From positions 322,320-386,319 of the forward strand of contig CAWBVI010000003.1 of assembly GCA_963792205.1 (NCBI GenBank): 64,000 nucleotides of DNA. The letters run 5' to 3'. Shown one piece after another: positions 25,427-34,018 of the stretch. A program made the position numbers and the translations under genes. Under the pieces are notes generated by a model. That model did not search any database. It saw nothing but the letters and a program-made list of their open reading frames with translations, and was not told the origin of the DNA. This DNA is from DATDAH01 sp963792205. GTDB taxonomy: Bacteria > Actinomycetota > Acidimicrobiia > Acidimicrobiales > DATDAH01. The first letter of the stretch is position 1. Every line of letters starts with the position of its first letter.

Positions 25427-25856
25427 CTAGGCGGTGATCGCGACCCCTTCAGCCACCAGCTCGTCGATCGCGGCGGCGTCGAGGTCGAGCTCGGCGAGCA
25501 CCTCCCGGGTGTGCTCGCCGAGGTTCGGGGCCGAGCCCGAGGCGCTCGAGCGCCTGCGGCCTGATGTTGGTCAGGAACACGTCGGCCTCGGCCAGCAACC
25601 GCTGGGCCAGGTCGGCGCCGCGGTCGGTCGAGAGGTCGAGCACGACGCTGCGCTTGCCCCGGTTGTCCAGCTCGAAGACGGGGTTGACGTCGATGTCGCC
25701 ACCGAGCATCTGCTGGAAGCCGCGGGCGGGGTCACCGCTCGGTGGTTCGAGCTTCACGACGTCGGCGCCCCAGTCGGCGAGGATGCCACCGGCGCCCGGC
25801 CCGGCCACCCAGACCGCCAGCTCGACGACCTTGATGCCCTCGAGGGGCCCGCTCAT
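25427..25856 (-). pseudogene. CaiB/BaiF CoA-transferase remnant with large internal deletion
   Basis: The first about 102 codons (ATG 25856) are a good class III CoA-transferase N-terminus: EGIKVVELAVWVAGPGAGGI, GADVVKLEPPSGDPARGF, NRGKRSVVLDL and ADVFLTNIRPQALERLGLG. Directly after this, in another frame, come APNLGEHTREVLAELDLDAA and the normal C-terminal end to TAG at 25427. Full-length enzymes have roughly 380-400 residues, so some 240 residues, including the catalytic aspartate, are missing and the junction is out of frame. This is a true deletion or a misassembly, not a simple indel. Confidence 0.85.
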
Positions 25857-25895
25857 CCCGAGGGCGAGGTGGGAGTGAACCGCACCGCGAGGCGC

Positions 25896-26585
25896 TCAGG
25901 CGCCGGTGAGGTAGGCGGCCTCGATCTTGTCGAGCTGGCCGGCCAGCTCCGCGGGGGTGCCGCTCAGGACGATCCGGCCCCGCTCCATCACGTGGACGCG
26001 ATCGGCGATCTTGAGGGCCTGGCGGACGTGTTGCTCGACCAGGAGCACGGCCACGCCCCGCTCGTTCGCGGCATCCCGAACCACCTGGAGCAGGCGGGTG
26101 ACGACCAGCGGGGCCAAGCCGAGCGACAGCTCGTCGGCGAGCAGCACCTTCGGCTCGCGGCCCAGGGCCCGGGCCAGCGAGAGCATCTGCTGCTCTCCTC
26201 CCGAACAGAGCCCGGCGCGGCGACCCATGATGCTCTCGAGGAGCGGGAAGTACTCGAAGGCGACGTCGGGGGCGACGGCGGCCAGCTTCAGGTTGTCGGC
26301 CACCGACATGTCCATGATCACCGACCGCTCTTCGGTCACGTAGCCGAGGCCGTTTCGGCACCGCGCGTGCATCGGTGACCGGGTCGGCTCCCCGAGGAAG
26401 CGGACCTCGCCCGCCAACGGGGCCAGCTCACCGGCGAGGGTGAGCAACGTCGTCGTCTTGCCGGCGCCGTTCGCCCCGATGAGGGCCACGACCTCCCCGG
26501 CGTCCACGCGGAGGTCCACCTCCCGGACGACGGCCATCTTCCCGTAACCGGCCGACAAGCCCCGCGCCTCGATGAGCGTGGTCAT
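25896..26585 (-). CDS. livF: ABC transporter ATP-binding protein, LivF-like
   Basis: A 229-residue ATPase of the branched-chain amino acid (HAAT) transporter type. Walker A GANGAGKT (about 37-44), a signature LCSGGEQQMLSLARAL that departs from the usual LSGGQ (CSGGE), Walker B VLLADELSLGLAP and the switch histidine in LLVEQH are all present. It overlaps the fused livHMG gene by ATGA and would pair with its ATPase half. The substrate imported may not be an amino acid; aromatic acids and other carboxylates are also carried by this family, which would fit the acyl-CoA genes downstream. Confidence 0.9.
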   Translation of the reverse strand: MTTLIEARGLSAGYGKMAVVREVDLRVDAGEVVALIGANGAGKTTTLLTLAGELAPLAGEVRFLGEPTRSPMHARCRNGLGYVTEERSVIMDMSVADNLKLAAVAPDVAFEYFPLLESIMGRRAGLCSGGEQQMLSLARALGREPKVLLADELSLGLAPLVVTRLLQVVRDAANERGVAVLLVEQHVRQALKIADRVHVMERGRIVLSGTPAELAGQLDKIEAAYLTGA

Positions 26586-29315
26586 GAGATCGTCTCCTCG
26601 ACCTCGTCGGGGTGGCCGAGGTAGGCGTCCCGCACCGCGTGGTCACCGCGGATCTCCTCGGGGGTCCCACTGCCGATCACCCGGCCGAAGTCGATCACGA
26701 CGATGCGATCGCAGGTCGACATCACGAGGCCGACGTCGTGCTCGACGAGGAGCACGGCCATGTTGCGCTCGTCGGCCAGGCGCCGGATGAGGCGGGCCAG
26801 CTCCGCGCTCTCGTTCTCGTCGAGGCCGGCGGCGGGCTCGTCCAGCATGACGACCGACGGGCCCGACGCCACGGTGCGGGCGATGCCGACGAGCCGGCGC
26901 CGCCCGTACGGCAGCTCCTCCGGGGTCTTGTCGAGGTCGCGCTCGAGCTCGAACTCGCGCACCGCCGCCACCGCGGTCGACGGCAGGTCGTGGCGGCCCG
27001 GCCAGAAGAGGTCGGTCACCCAGGAGAGGCGTGAGGCCCGCTGGTCGCTCCCGGCCCGGATGTTCTCCTCGACGCTGACGTCCTCGAACAGCTCGAGCGA
27101 CTGGAACGAGCGCCGCACCCCGAGCCGGGCCCGCTTCGTCGCGTTCAGCTGGTCGATGCGACGACCGTCGAGGGAGATCGATCCCCCGGCCGACCCCCAC
27201 GAAGCCGGTCACCGCGTCGATGAGCGTCGTCTTCCCCGCCCCGTTCGGCCCGATCAGGCCGACGACCTCGCCGGGGCGGACCTCCATCGACACGTCGTTG
27301 ACGGCGACGACCGAGCCGAAGCGCACGGTCAGGTTGTCGATCGACAGCGGGGCCTCCGGCACCGGCTCGACCTCGGCCTTCGGGAGCGGCGCCCGCTCCT
27401 CGCGCCGGCGGACGAAGTGCAGCTGCTCCCACAGCCCCCGTCCGTGGCTGACGGCGACGTCGGCGATGCCGTTCTGGTGGAAGAGCAGGATCACGAAGAC
27501 CAGCAGCGATCCGATGATCAGGTCCCAGAGGGCACCGAGGCCGATCCAGTCCTCGATGATCCGGGTGCCGATCCCACCGAGGGCGTTGATGCCGGCGAAG
27601 GCGGCGCCGAGCACGAAGCCCAGGCCGCCGATCACGGCGTAGCCGAGGCTGTTGATCGAGGCGAACAGGTTGAACTCCGTGTAGGTGACGACCTGGCCCC
27701 GGAAGCCGACGAGGATCCCGGCGACGGCGGCCAGGCCCGCCGACACGGCGAAGGCGTAGAGCTTGACGCCGAACACCGAGATGCCGAGCGACGCCGCGGC
27801 TCGTTCGTTGGTGCGCACGGCGATGAGGCGGCGGCCGGTCCGCGACCGTCGGAGGTTGGCGACGAGCAGGGCGAGGAGCACGAAGGCGACGAGGCTCACG
27901 GCCGCCCAGGCGTGCGGGTGGTTGAAGGCGTCGACGTCGATGCCGAACAGCTTCACCCGTCCGATCCGCGTCCCGCCGTCGAGGGAGTCGCCCAGGTAGT
28001 TGGGGTTGGCGAAGACGACCTCGGACACCAGGAAGCCGAGCCCGAGGGTGACCACGGCCAGGTTCACGCCCCGGGTGCGCAGGGCGGGGACGGCGAAGAT
28101 CAGGCCGACGGGGATGGTGAGCAGGACGCCGAGGAGGATGGCCAGCTCGAACGGGAGGTCGGCGCGCACGAACCGCCCGGCGATCAGCGCCCCGATGCCG
28201 GCGAAGGCCCACTGGGCCAGCGAGATCTGGCCGGCGTAGCCGGTCAGGACGACGATCGAGAGGATCATGACGCCCGTGGCCAGGGAGGTGAAGGTCGCCG
28301 ACGCCCAGGCCTCATCCATCACCCCGAAGAGCAGGACGAGGACGATGGCGGAGGCGAGCAGGACGCCCGGGACGCTGATCTCCCCGGTGCCGAGCCTCGG
28401 GAGCCGCTGGGCCATGTGGGAGCGCAGGGGCAGCCCGCGCCCGCGCACGACGACCACGATGAAGATCACCAGGAACGCCGGCATGCGGCTGAGCCCGGAG
28501 ATGAGGTCCTGGTGGAAGAAGTCCTGGATGTCGTTGCCGTAGAGGGTGGCCATGGCCTCACCGACGCCGATGATGAGGCCGCCGACGAGGGTGAGCGGGA
28601 ACGAGTGGAAGCCACCGAGCAGCGCGGCGCCGAGGCCGGCGACGGTGACCACGATCGTGAACGTCACCGCCGACAGGCCGGTGAGCGGCGCGGCCAGCAC
28701 GGCGGCCAACCCGCCGAGCATCCCGCCGAGCGTCCAGGTCAGCGCGGCCAGGCGGTCGGGCGACCACCCGAGGGTCTGCACGGCCCGCTCGTTCTGGGCG
28801 CTGGCGTTGATGGCCAGGCCGGTGCGGGTGTACCGGGTCCAGGCCCAGAGGGCGAAGGTCAGGACGACGGTGATGGCGACCAGGTAGAGCCGCTCCTCCT
28901 GGACCGCGATGTCTCCCCACTGGAAGACGTCGTTCGGCAGGAACGAGTTGACCGCCTGGTTGTCCGCGCCGTAGCGCTTCAGGACGATGGCCTGCAGGAG
29001 ACCGAGGAGGCCGATGGTGGCGATGACGCGGACGATCGCCGCCGCATTCCGCAGGGCGCGCAGGACGATGGCCTGGAAGGCGAGGGACACCAGGCCGGCA
29101 GCGATCACGGCCGCCACGAGCGCCGGCCACGGTCCCCAGCCGCGGTCGTCCTGGAGGTCGACGTACGCGAGGTAGGCGGCGAAGGTGCCGATCGCCCCCT
29201 GAGCGAAGTTGACCAGTCCCGAGCCGCGGTAGATGAGCACCGCGCCCTGGGCGAACAGCGCGTAGGTGGCGCCCGCCCCCAGCCCGATGATCAGGAACTG
29301 CAGGAAGGGCTGCAC
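26582..29315 (-). pseudogene. LivH-LivM-LivG fusion (two permeases plus ATPase), one frameshift
   Basis: The 5' part encodes a LivH-like permease (VLIYRGSGLVNFAQGAIGTF, from GTG 29315), then a LivM-like permease (GQISLAQWAFAGIGALIAGR, AVRTNERAAASLGI), then the start of a LivG-type ATPase with Walker A GPNGAGKTTLIDAVTGF. The rest of the ATPase (VRRSFQSLELFEDVSVEENI, Walker B VVMLDEPAAGLDENE, LLVEHD) is in another frame down to 26582. Deleting one C from the run 27194-27198 joins them as VGSAGGSISLDGRR, so a homopolymer error is likely and the gene may be intact in the cell. Restored length about 910 residues; such fusions of permease and ATPase occur in actinobacteria. Confidence 0.85.
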
Positions 29316-29336
29316 GTCAGCCGACCGGTGTCGGGA

Positions 29337-30690
29337 TCAGCAGGGGCCGCCGAAGGGCGAGTCGCAGAGCACGTCGTCGAAGCTGAACGTCGAGGCCTCG
29401 ACGAAGTTGCCCTCGAGCCCGACCGGGGCCTCCGCCTCGGGGTCCCACGCGTAGGTGGACCAGTGGTTGGTCCCGGCCCGCTGCGAAGATGCCCGGGTGG
29501 TCCTGGTCGGGGGTCCAGTCCTCACCGCCGAAGATGTCGAGCATGGGGACGTCCTGGGCCTCGTCGAGCATCTGGGTGATGCCCTCCCTCGTGAACTCGG
29601 TCATCCCGGCATCCCGGATCATGTACAGGAAGGCGTAGAGCCCGATCCACGACCGCATCGGGCTGGCCTTGAGGTTGGCGGGTTGGAGCGCCTCCTCGCC
29701 GGTCGAGGCCAGGTCCTGGCGCAGCGCCTCGTACACGGGGAGGTCGAACGTGGCCGGCGGGAAGGACCACAGGAAGGTCAGCTCCTGGGCGTAGTCGCCC
29801 AGGTCGGAGACGGTGGCGTGCGGGAAGCTCCCCAGGCTGGCCCCGATCTCCAGGGCGGTGCCCAGCTGCTCGCCGGCCCGTACCACCTGGACGGCCTCCT
29901 GCTCGCCGAGGGGCAGGACCACGCCGCCCACGCCGGCTTCCTGCGCCCCGAGGATGAACTGGGTGTAGTCGGTGGTCCCCCCCGGCACCGGCACGTCGTA
30001 GGGGAACGTGGCGTCGCCGGCGTAGAGGTCCTCCATGAGGCCGAGCAGGGCCGAGGCCGCCGCCAGGTCGACGCGGATCATCCCGATCTCGCTGACCCCC
30101 TCCTCGATGAGCGACTGCGGCATCAGGAAGGTGACGCCGGTGCCCGAGGCGTCGAGGGGGTAGGCGTTCTGGTCGCCCCAGTCGTCGGAGGTCACGTTCG
30201 AGGCGACCCGCGGGATCCCGGCCTCGGCCATGGCGGCCGAGACGTCGCCCTGGGCGATCGTGCCCTGGTCGTTCACGGTGGCCACGACGCCGGCGTCGTC
30301 GAGCTCGCGGACGCAGGCCAGCGCCTGGTCGGCGTTGGCACCGTCGTCACAGGTGTGGACCTCGATGCAGGCGCCGTTGGCGCCGCCCCGGGCGTTGAAC
30401 GCCTCGGCCGCCACCTCGAGGGCGATCGCCTGGTCCTCCAGGGAGAGCACGGGCGACTCGAAGACGGTCATGAGCCCGATGCTCAGGGGCTCCATCGCCT
30501 CGTCACAGGGACCGTCGTCCCAGAGGCCGATGGCCTCGTAGTCGACTTCGACCTCGGCGGCCTCCTCGCCGCCGGCGTCCGCCTCACCGCCGCCTCCTCC
30601 GCCGCCACCGCTGTCGTCACTGCTGCACGCGGCCGCGACCAGCGTCAACGTCAGCAACGCGGCCAGTAGTCGCCAGATCGTCTTGGACAT
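29337..30690 (-). pseudogene. Substrate-binding lipoprotein of the Liv-type ABC importer, one late frameshift
   Basis: The N-terminus is a lipoprotein signal (TLTLVAAAC, cysteine about 21) followed by a Gly/Ser/acidic linker and a periplasmic-binding type-1 domain (IGLMTVFESPVLSLEDQAIA, ARGGANGACIEVHTCDDGAN, LIEEGVSEIGMIRVDLAAAS). Near 29484 the frame changes and the natural end RAGTNHWSTYAWDPEAEAP runs to the stop at 29337 in another phase. One extra base explains it. ATG 30690 has GGGGGAG eight bases upstream and is preferred to GTG 30699. The livHMG gene starts 22 bp after the stop. This is the first gene of the importer cluster. Confidence 0.85.
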
Positions 30691-30763
30691 GCCGATCACT
30701 CCCCCTCAGGCGACGGACGCGCCCGCATCGATGTTCGCCGCCGAAACGTAGTCGCTGAAGGGT

Positions 30764-30784
30764 CGTTCTCGTAGCGCGAGAACG
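30764..30784. promoter_or_regulatory. Perfect 21-bp inverted repeat upstream of the importer operon
   Basis: CGTTCTCG and CGAGAACG (8-bp arms, five-base spacer) lie between the end of the glycosidase-like gene and the start of the substrate-binding protein gene, about 73 bp before that ATG. It could be an operator for the importer operon or the stem of a terminator for the gene upstream; no U-run follows, so the operator reading is slightly favoured. Confidence 0.5.
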
Positions 30785-30795
30785 GCCATTCGTGG

Positions 30796-32988
30796 TCACC
30801 CCGCCTCGACCTCGACAGCAGCCCAGCCTCGCTCGGGCACCGTGACGGCGACGGTCCAGACCCCGGTGGCGGCGTCGTGCTCGATCGGCAGGTCGCCGGC
30901 GGTGGGCGCCTGCTCGGCCCACCCGGTGATCGTGACCGCCTCGCCGGCGCCCTTGACCACGAGCCGGGCGCCGGCGTCGGTGGCCGCGACCTCCAGACGG
31001 GCGTCGCCCGCGGTGACGAACTTGCTGGTGTCGCCGATCACCGCGATCCCCGCGGGGAGCACCGGAGCGAGCACGAGGTAGGTCCACCCCTCCTTCGGCA
31101 GCGTCACGGGCCAGGTCGCGTCGCGAGCCAGTCGTGTTGCGGTGCGGGCGCGCCAGTCCCACGCCACGACCTCGCCGGCCGGCGCGCTCGGGCCGAGCGC
31201 GGCGAAGGCGATCGCGCCGGTGACCGGCTCGTCCGCCGGGTTGGTGTGGAGGCCGACGACGTACGCCCACCGGCCCGCGGGGTGGTCGGAGAAGCACTCG
31301 GCGGTCAGCAGCTCGCGGCGGAACGCGGCCGACCCGACCATCGACTCGTCGGTGGCGGCGACCGGCACGTCGGGCTTGATCAGGATCCCATCGGCCCGGC
31401 AGGTGCGGAGGGCCAGGGCGGGGTCGAACCGGCCGACCCGGTCACCGAGCGCCACCGGTCCCGTCGACAGCGCCGAGAGCAGCGCCTCCGGCTCACCGTT
31501 GTCGCCCGCCACCTCGGGGTCGGCCCGGAACACGTCCTTGAACGGCAGCAGCCCGAGGCTGCGGGCGAGGGCGTTGGTCGTGCAGAACCAGGCCCAGAGC
31601 TGGCCGGGCGTGGCGATGTAGCCGTGGTCGCCACTGGTGCGCACCGACGTGACCTGGGTGAGGGTGACGGTCTGGGCGAAGTCGGCCGGCGTGGCCATGC
31701 ACCACTGCAGCGTGATGCCCCGGTCACGAGCGGCCCGGTCGATGCCCTCCTGCCACGATCGTGCCCGCCCGGGACGGGCCCGCAGCCAGCGCACGCCGAA
31801 GAACACCTCGACCAGCCAGTCGTGCTCGAGGGTCTCGACCCCCCAGGCCAGGCACTGGTCGAGCCACCGCTCGTAGGCCTCGGGGGTCGTGGGCACGGCG
31901 TAGGGCCCGTCGGTCGCCACCGGCACCTCGCGGGCGATGGGCGCCTCGGACGAGAGGTGACGGATGTGGGCGACCAGCGGCGGGTTGCCCAGGCGGGCGC
32001 GGAGGTCGGCGACGCCGTCGGGCAGGACGTCGGGTCGGGACTCCCAGGCCACGAGCGCCGAGGGCGGGACGACCCACTCGTCGGTGTCGTACGGCCGCAG
32101 GTCGACGTGGGGGTAGAACCACGAGTCGAGCTGCACGCTGCCGAGGGGGATGCCCCGTTCGCGGAGGTCGTCGACGGCGGCCACCACCGAGCCGGCCGGG
32201 TCATGGCCCGGCTCGGTGCGGTACCAGTAGGCCGCACCGTTGTCGGTCCAGTAGGACGGACGCGACCCGAGGGCGTCGGGCCAGCGGCCCGGTCGGACGG
32301 TGCCGGCCCGCTCGAGCAGCAGCCGGCCCCATTCGTCGAGGCACGCCCGCGGCCCGTCGCCGGCGAGGACGAGCAGCTCGGTCGCAAACCCGGCGTCGAC
32401 CTCCTCCAGGTCGCCGTGCCACCCGCAGCGGACGGTGCCCCCGTTCAGCCCTATGGCCTGCTCGTGGAAGGCGTCGATGGGCGCGACCAGGATCGTGCGT
32501 CCGTCCGGGGCAGCGAGCAGCAGGGGCCAGCCCGTCGGCGGCCGGTGGTCGAGGAGGAAGAAGCCGTCGAGGTCGGTCCCGGCCTGGCTGGGCAGGCCGA
32601 ACTCGCAGTGCTGGAACACGAGCGCGCGGCTGCCCTCCGGCACGCCGCCCGCCAGCCGTTCCGAGGGGGTGAAGACCGGCCACCCGACTGATGGCTGGTC
32701 GAACGCCCCGGTGGCGAGGTCGGACAGATCTGTCGTGGCTTCGCTCCGGAACACGAGCATGGGGCGGTCGGGATAGGCCCGCACGGAGCACCGGATCGGG
32801 CCATCGACCACGACGACAGCCCGGGCCTCGCCAAGGTCGTCAGCCCACACCGTCGGCGTGGGGGCGGTGCCCGCCGCCGGGCGGGTGGCGGCGCCGGGGC
32901 CGAACCAGTCGGGTTCGCCCCAGCCGATGCGGACCGTCCCGTCGTCGGTCACGTCGACGGTCAGCCCGTTCGCAGCCTCCAGGCGCAT
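30796..32988 (-). CDS. Putative glycoside hydrolase, GH36/alpha-galactosidase-like
   Basis: A 730-residue protein. The N-terminal third is beta-rich, then a TIM barrel is suggested by RERGIPLGSVQLDSWFYPHV (a GH27/31/36-like strand with an aspartate), GVETLEHDWL and VTSVRTSGDHGY, the last resembling the acid/base segment of GH36 enzymes. The C-terminal about 150 residues form a further beta domain. No signal peptide is seen, so it should act in the cytoplasm. ATG 32988 (MRLEAANGLTVDV) is chosen since the upstream frame overlaps another gene and is low-complexity. The catalytic pair is not proven. An unknown carbohydrate-active or structurally related enzyme is the safest call. Confidence 0.55.
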   Translation of the reverse strand: MRLEAANGLTVDVTDDGTVRIGWGEPDWFGPGAATRPAAGTAPTPTVWADDLGEARAVVVVDGPIRCSVRAYPDRPMLVFRSEATTDLSDLATGAFDQPSVGWPVFTPSERLAGGVPEGSRALVFQHCEFGLPSQAGTDLDGFFLLDHRPPTGWPLLLAAPDGRTILVAPIDAFHEQAIGLNGGTVRCGWHGDLEEVDAGFATELLVLAGDGPRACLDEWGRLLLERAGTVRPGRWPDALGSRPSYWTDNGAAYWYRTEPGHDPAGSVVAAVDDLRERGIPLGSVQLDSWFYPHVDLRPYDTDEWVVPPSALVAWESRPDVLPDGVADLRARLGNPPLVAHIRHLSSEAPIAREVPVATDGPYAVPTTPEAYERWLDQCLAWGVETLEHDWLVEVFFGVRWLRARPGRARSWQEGIDRAARDRGITLQWCMATPADFAQTVTLTQVTSVRTSGDHGYIATPGQLWAWFCTTNALARSLGLLPFKDVFRADPEVAGDNGEPEALLSALSTGPVALGDRVGRFDPALALRTCRADGILIKPDVPVAATDESMVGSAAFRRELLTAECFSDHPAGRWAYVVGLHTNPADEPVTGAIAFAALGPSAPAGEVVAWDWRARTATRLARDATWPVTLPKEGWTYLVLAPVLPAGIAVIGDTSKFVTAGDARLEVAATDAGARLVVKGAGEAVTITGWAEQAPTAGDLPIEHDAATGVWTVAVTVPERGWAAVEVEAG

Positions 32989-33016
32989 GGCCGGGCAGTC
33001 TCGCAGCGGGAACGGG

Positions 33017-33556
33017 TCAGCTGTCGTCTTCGGCCTCTGCGGCGAGGCGGGCCTGGAGGCGGTGGAGCTCGGGCAGCGCCGCCAGGTCCGGCTCACGCGC
33101 CAGAACCTGCTTCGACTCGATGATGTCACCGAGGTCGGCCACGATGATCGTGAGTCCGTAGGCCTCCAGACGATGCCCGCGATCGACCAGGTCGTCGTAG
33201 CCGGCCAGCCGACCCCGGACCCGCGTCGGAGTACCGATGACGACATCGAGGTCTCCCGCGTCCGTCCGCCATGTCGAGACCTCGAAGCTCCGAAGCGATC
33301 GCACATCGAGCGGGTAGGCGACGGGTTCCACGCTGTCCGGTACGCGCAGCTGTGCATTCAGCAGGCGCAGGGCATCGGCGAGACGACCGAGGTTGTCGTC
33401 TGACCATTCGGGCACGACGTCGATGTCGAAGGTGACCCGTCCAGCGCCCTGAGCCGCAGCCGCCAGCCCACCGACGATGACGTACTCGACGGCGTGCTCC
33501 TCGAGAACCCGAAGCAGGCGCTCGACGCGCAGCGGCGGCGCGTCGGGATCACCCAT
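33017..33556 (-). CDS. Nucleotidyltransferase-fold protein, probable toxin of a TA-like pair
   Basis: A 179-residue protein with the minimal nucleotidyltransferase signature: YVIVGGLAAAAQG (GG/S-type motif) and TFDIDVVPEW (D-x-D metal-binding pair at about 43-45), followed by GDLDVVIGTP with a third acidic strand. Related proteins (AbiEii/MenT-like or DUF6036-like) transfer nucleotides to tRNA or proteins, and pair with an upstream antitoxin. The start overlaps the XRE gene by eight bases. Together with the promoter dyad this supports a type II or IV toxin-antitoxin-like unit. Activity is inferred. Confidence 0.7.
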   Translation of the reverse strand: MGDPDAPPLRVERLLRVLEEHAVEYVIVGGLAAAAQGAGRVTFDIDVVPEWSDDNLGRLADALRLLNAQLRVPDSVEPVAYPLDVRSLRSFEVSTWRTDAGDLDVVIGTPTRVRGRLAGYDDLVDRGHRLEAYGLTIIVADLGDIIESKQVLAREPDLAALPELHRLQARLAAEAEDDS

Positions 33557-33875
33557 CGCGGAGCTGGCTCACGAGCTCGGTGTACTGCTCAACGGCATCC
33601 AGGCGCTGCTCGACCGAACGGTCCAACGCCGCGTGCTCGTTGCCCTCACGCTGGACGTCCGGTTCAACCAGCCGGAGCTGCAACTCGAGTCCGCAGGCCT
33701 CGACGAGTCGGTGCAACGTCGAGAGATCGGGCATGGCCCGCGCCCGCTCGTAGCGGGCGATCGCCGGCTGCGAGGTACCCGCCCGCTCGGCGAGCTGGAC
33801 CTGGGAGAGGCCGGCGCGATGCCGAGCCTCGCGGATCAGGGACCAGACCGGCCACGTCGTTGCTGCCTCACTCAT
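33549..33875 (-). CDS. XRE-family helix-turn-helix regulator, probable antitoxin
   Basis: A 108-residue DNA-binding protein. The HTH_3 domain is at about 11-65: IREARHRAGLSQVQLAERAG, TSQPAIARYERARAMPDLST. The C-terminal part (DVQREGNEHAALDRSVEQRL) is charged and helical and could contact the partner. In actinobacteria such proteins often precede a nucleotidyltransferase and act as antitoxin and autorepressor. The gene runs into its partner with an eight-base overlap. An AT-rich dyad directly upstream (33884-33918) is the likely operator. Confidence 0.8.
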   Translation of the reverse strand: MSEAATTWPVWSLIREARHRAGLSQVQLAERAGTSQPAIARYERARAMPDLSTLHRLVEACGLELQLRLVEPDVQREGNEHAALDRSVEQRLDAVEQYTELVSQLRDG

Positions 33876-33883
33876 CGACAGGA

Positions 33884-33918
33884 CTATATCGTCAAGAGTA
33901 TAGATCTGCCCCGATATA
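33884..33918 (-). promoter_or_regulatory. Promoter/operator of the XRE-nucleotidyltransferase pair
   Basis: An AT-rich island in a GC-rich region. CTATA (33884-33888) and TATAG (33899-33903) form an inverted repeat with a ten-base spacer; a further GATATA lies at 33913-33918. On the minus strand TATACT is a good -10 candidate, so the message would begin about 20 bases before the ATG and the dyad would cover -10 to +1, right for self-repression. No clear -35 was found. Confidence 0.55.
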
Positions 33919-34018
33919 CCCGCCTGGTCAGGATGGCACCCCGTGGTAGAACGTCGTTCTGACCGGGACGATCGCGAGCGAGCGGGACTGGCCGCTACGA
34001 AGGGTCCCGCCGGAGCTG

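Noticed and set aside
26703..29579. 958-codon open frame on the plus strand opposite the livHMG gene
   Set aside because: The protein is Asp/Glu/Gly/Arg-rich with no fold, and it mirrors the codon pattern of the real gene. Long antisense frames are normal at about 70% GC.
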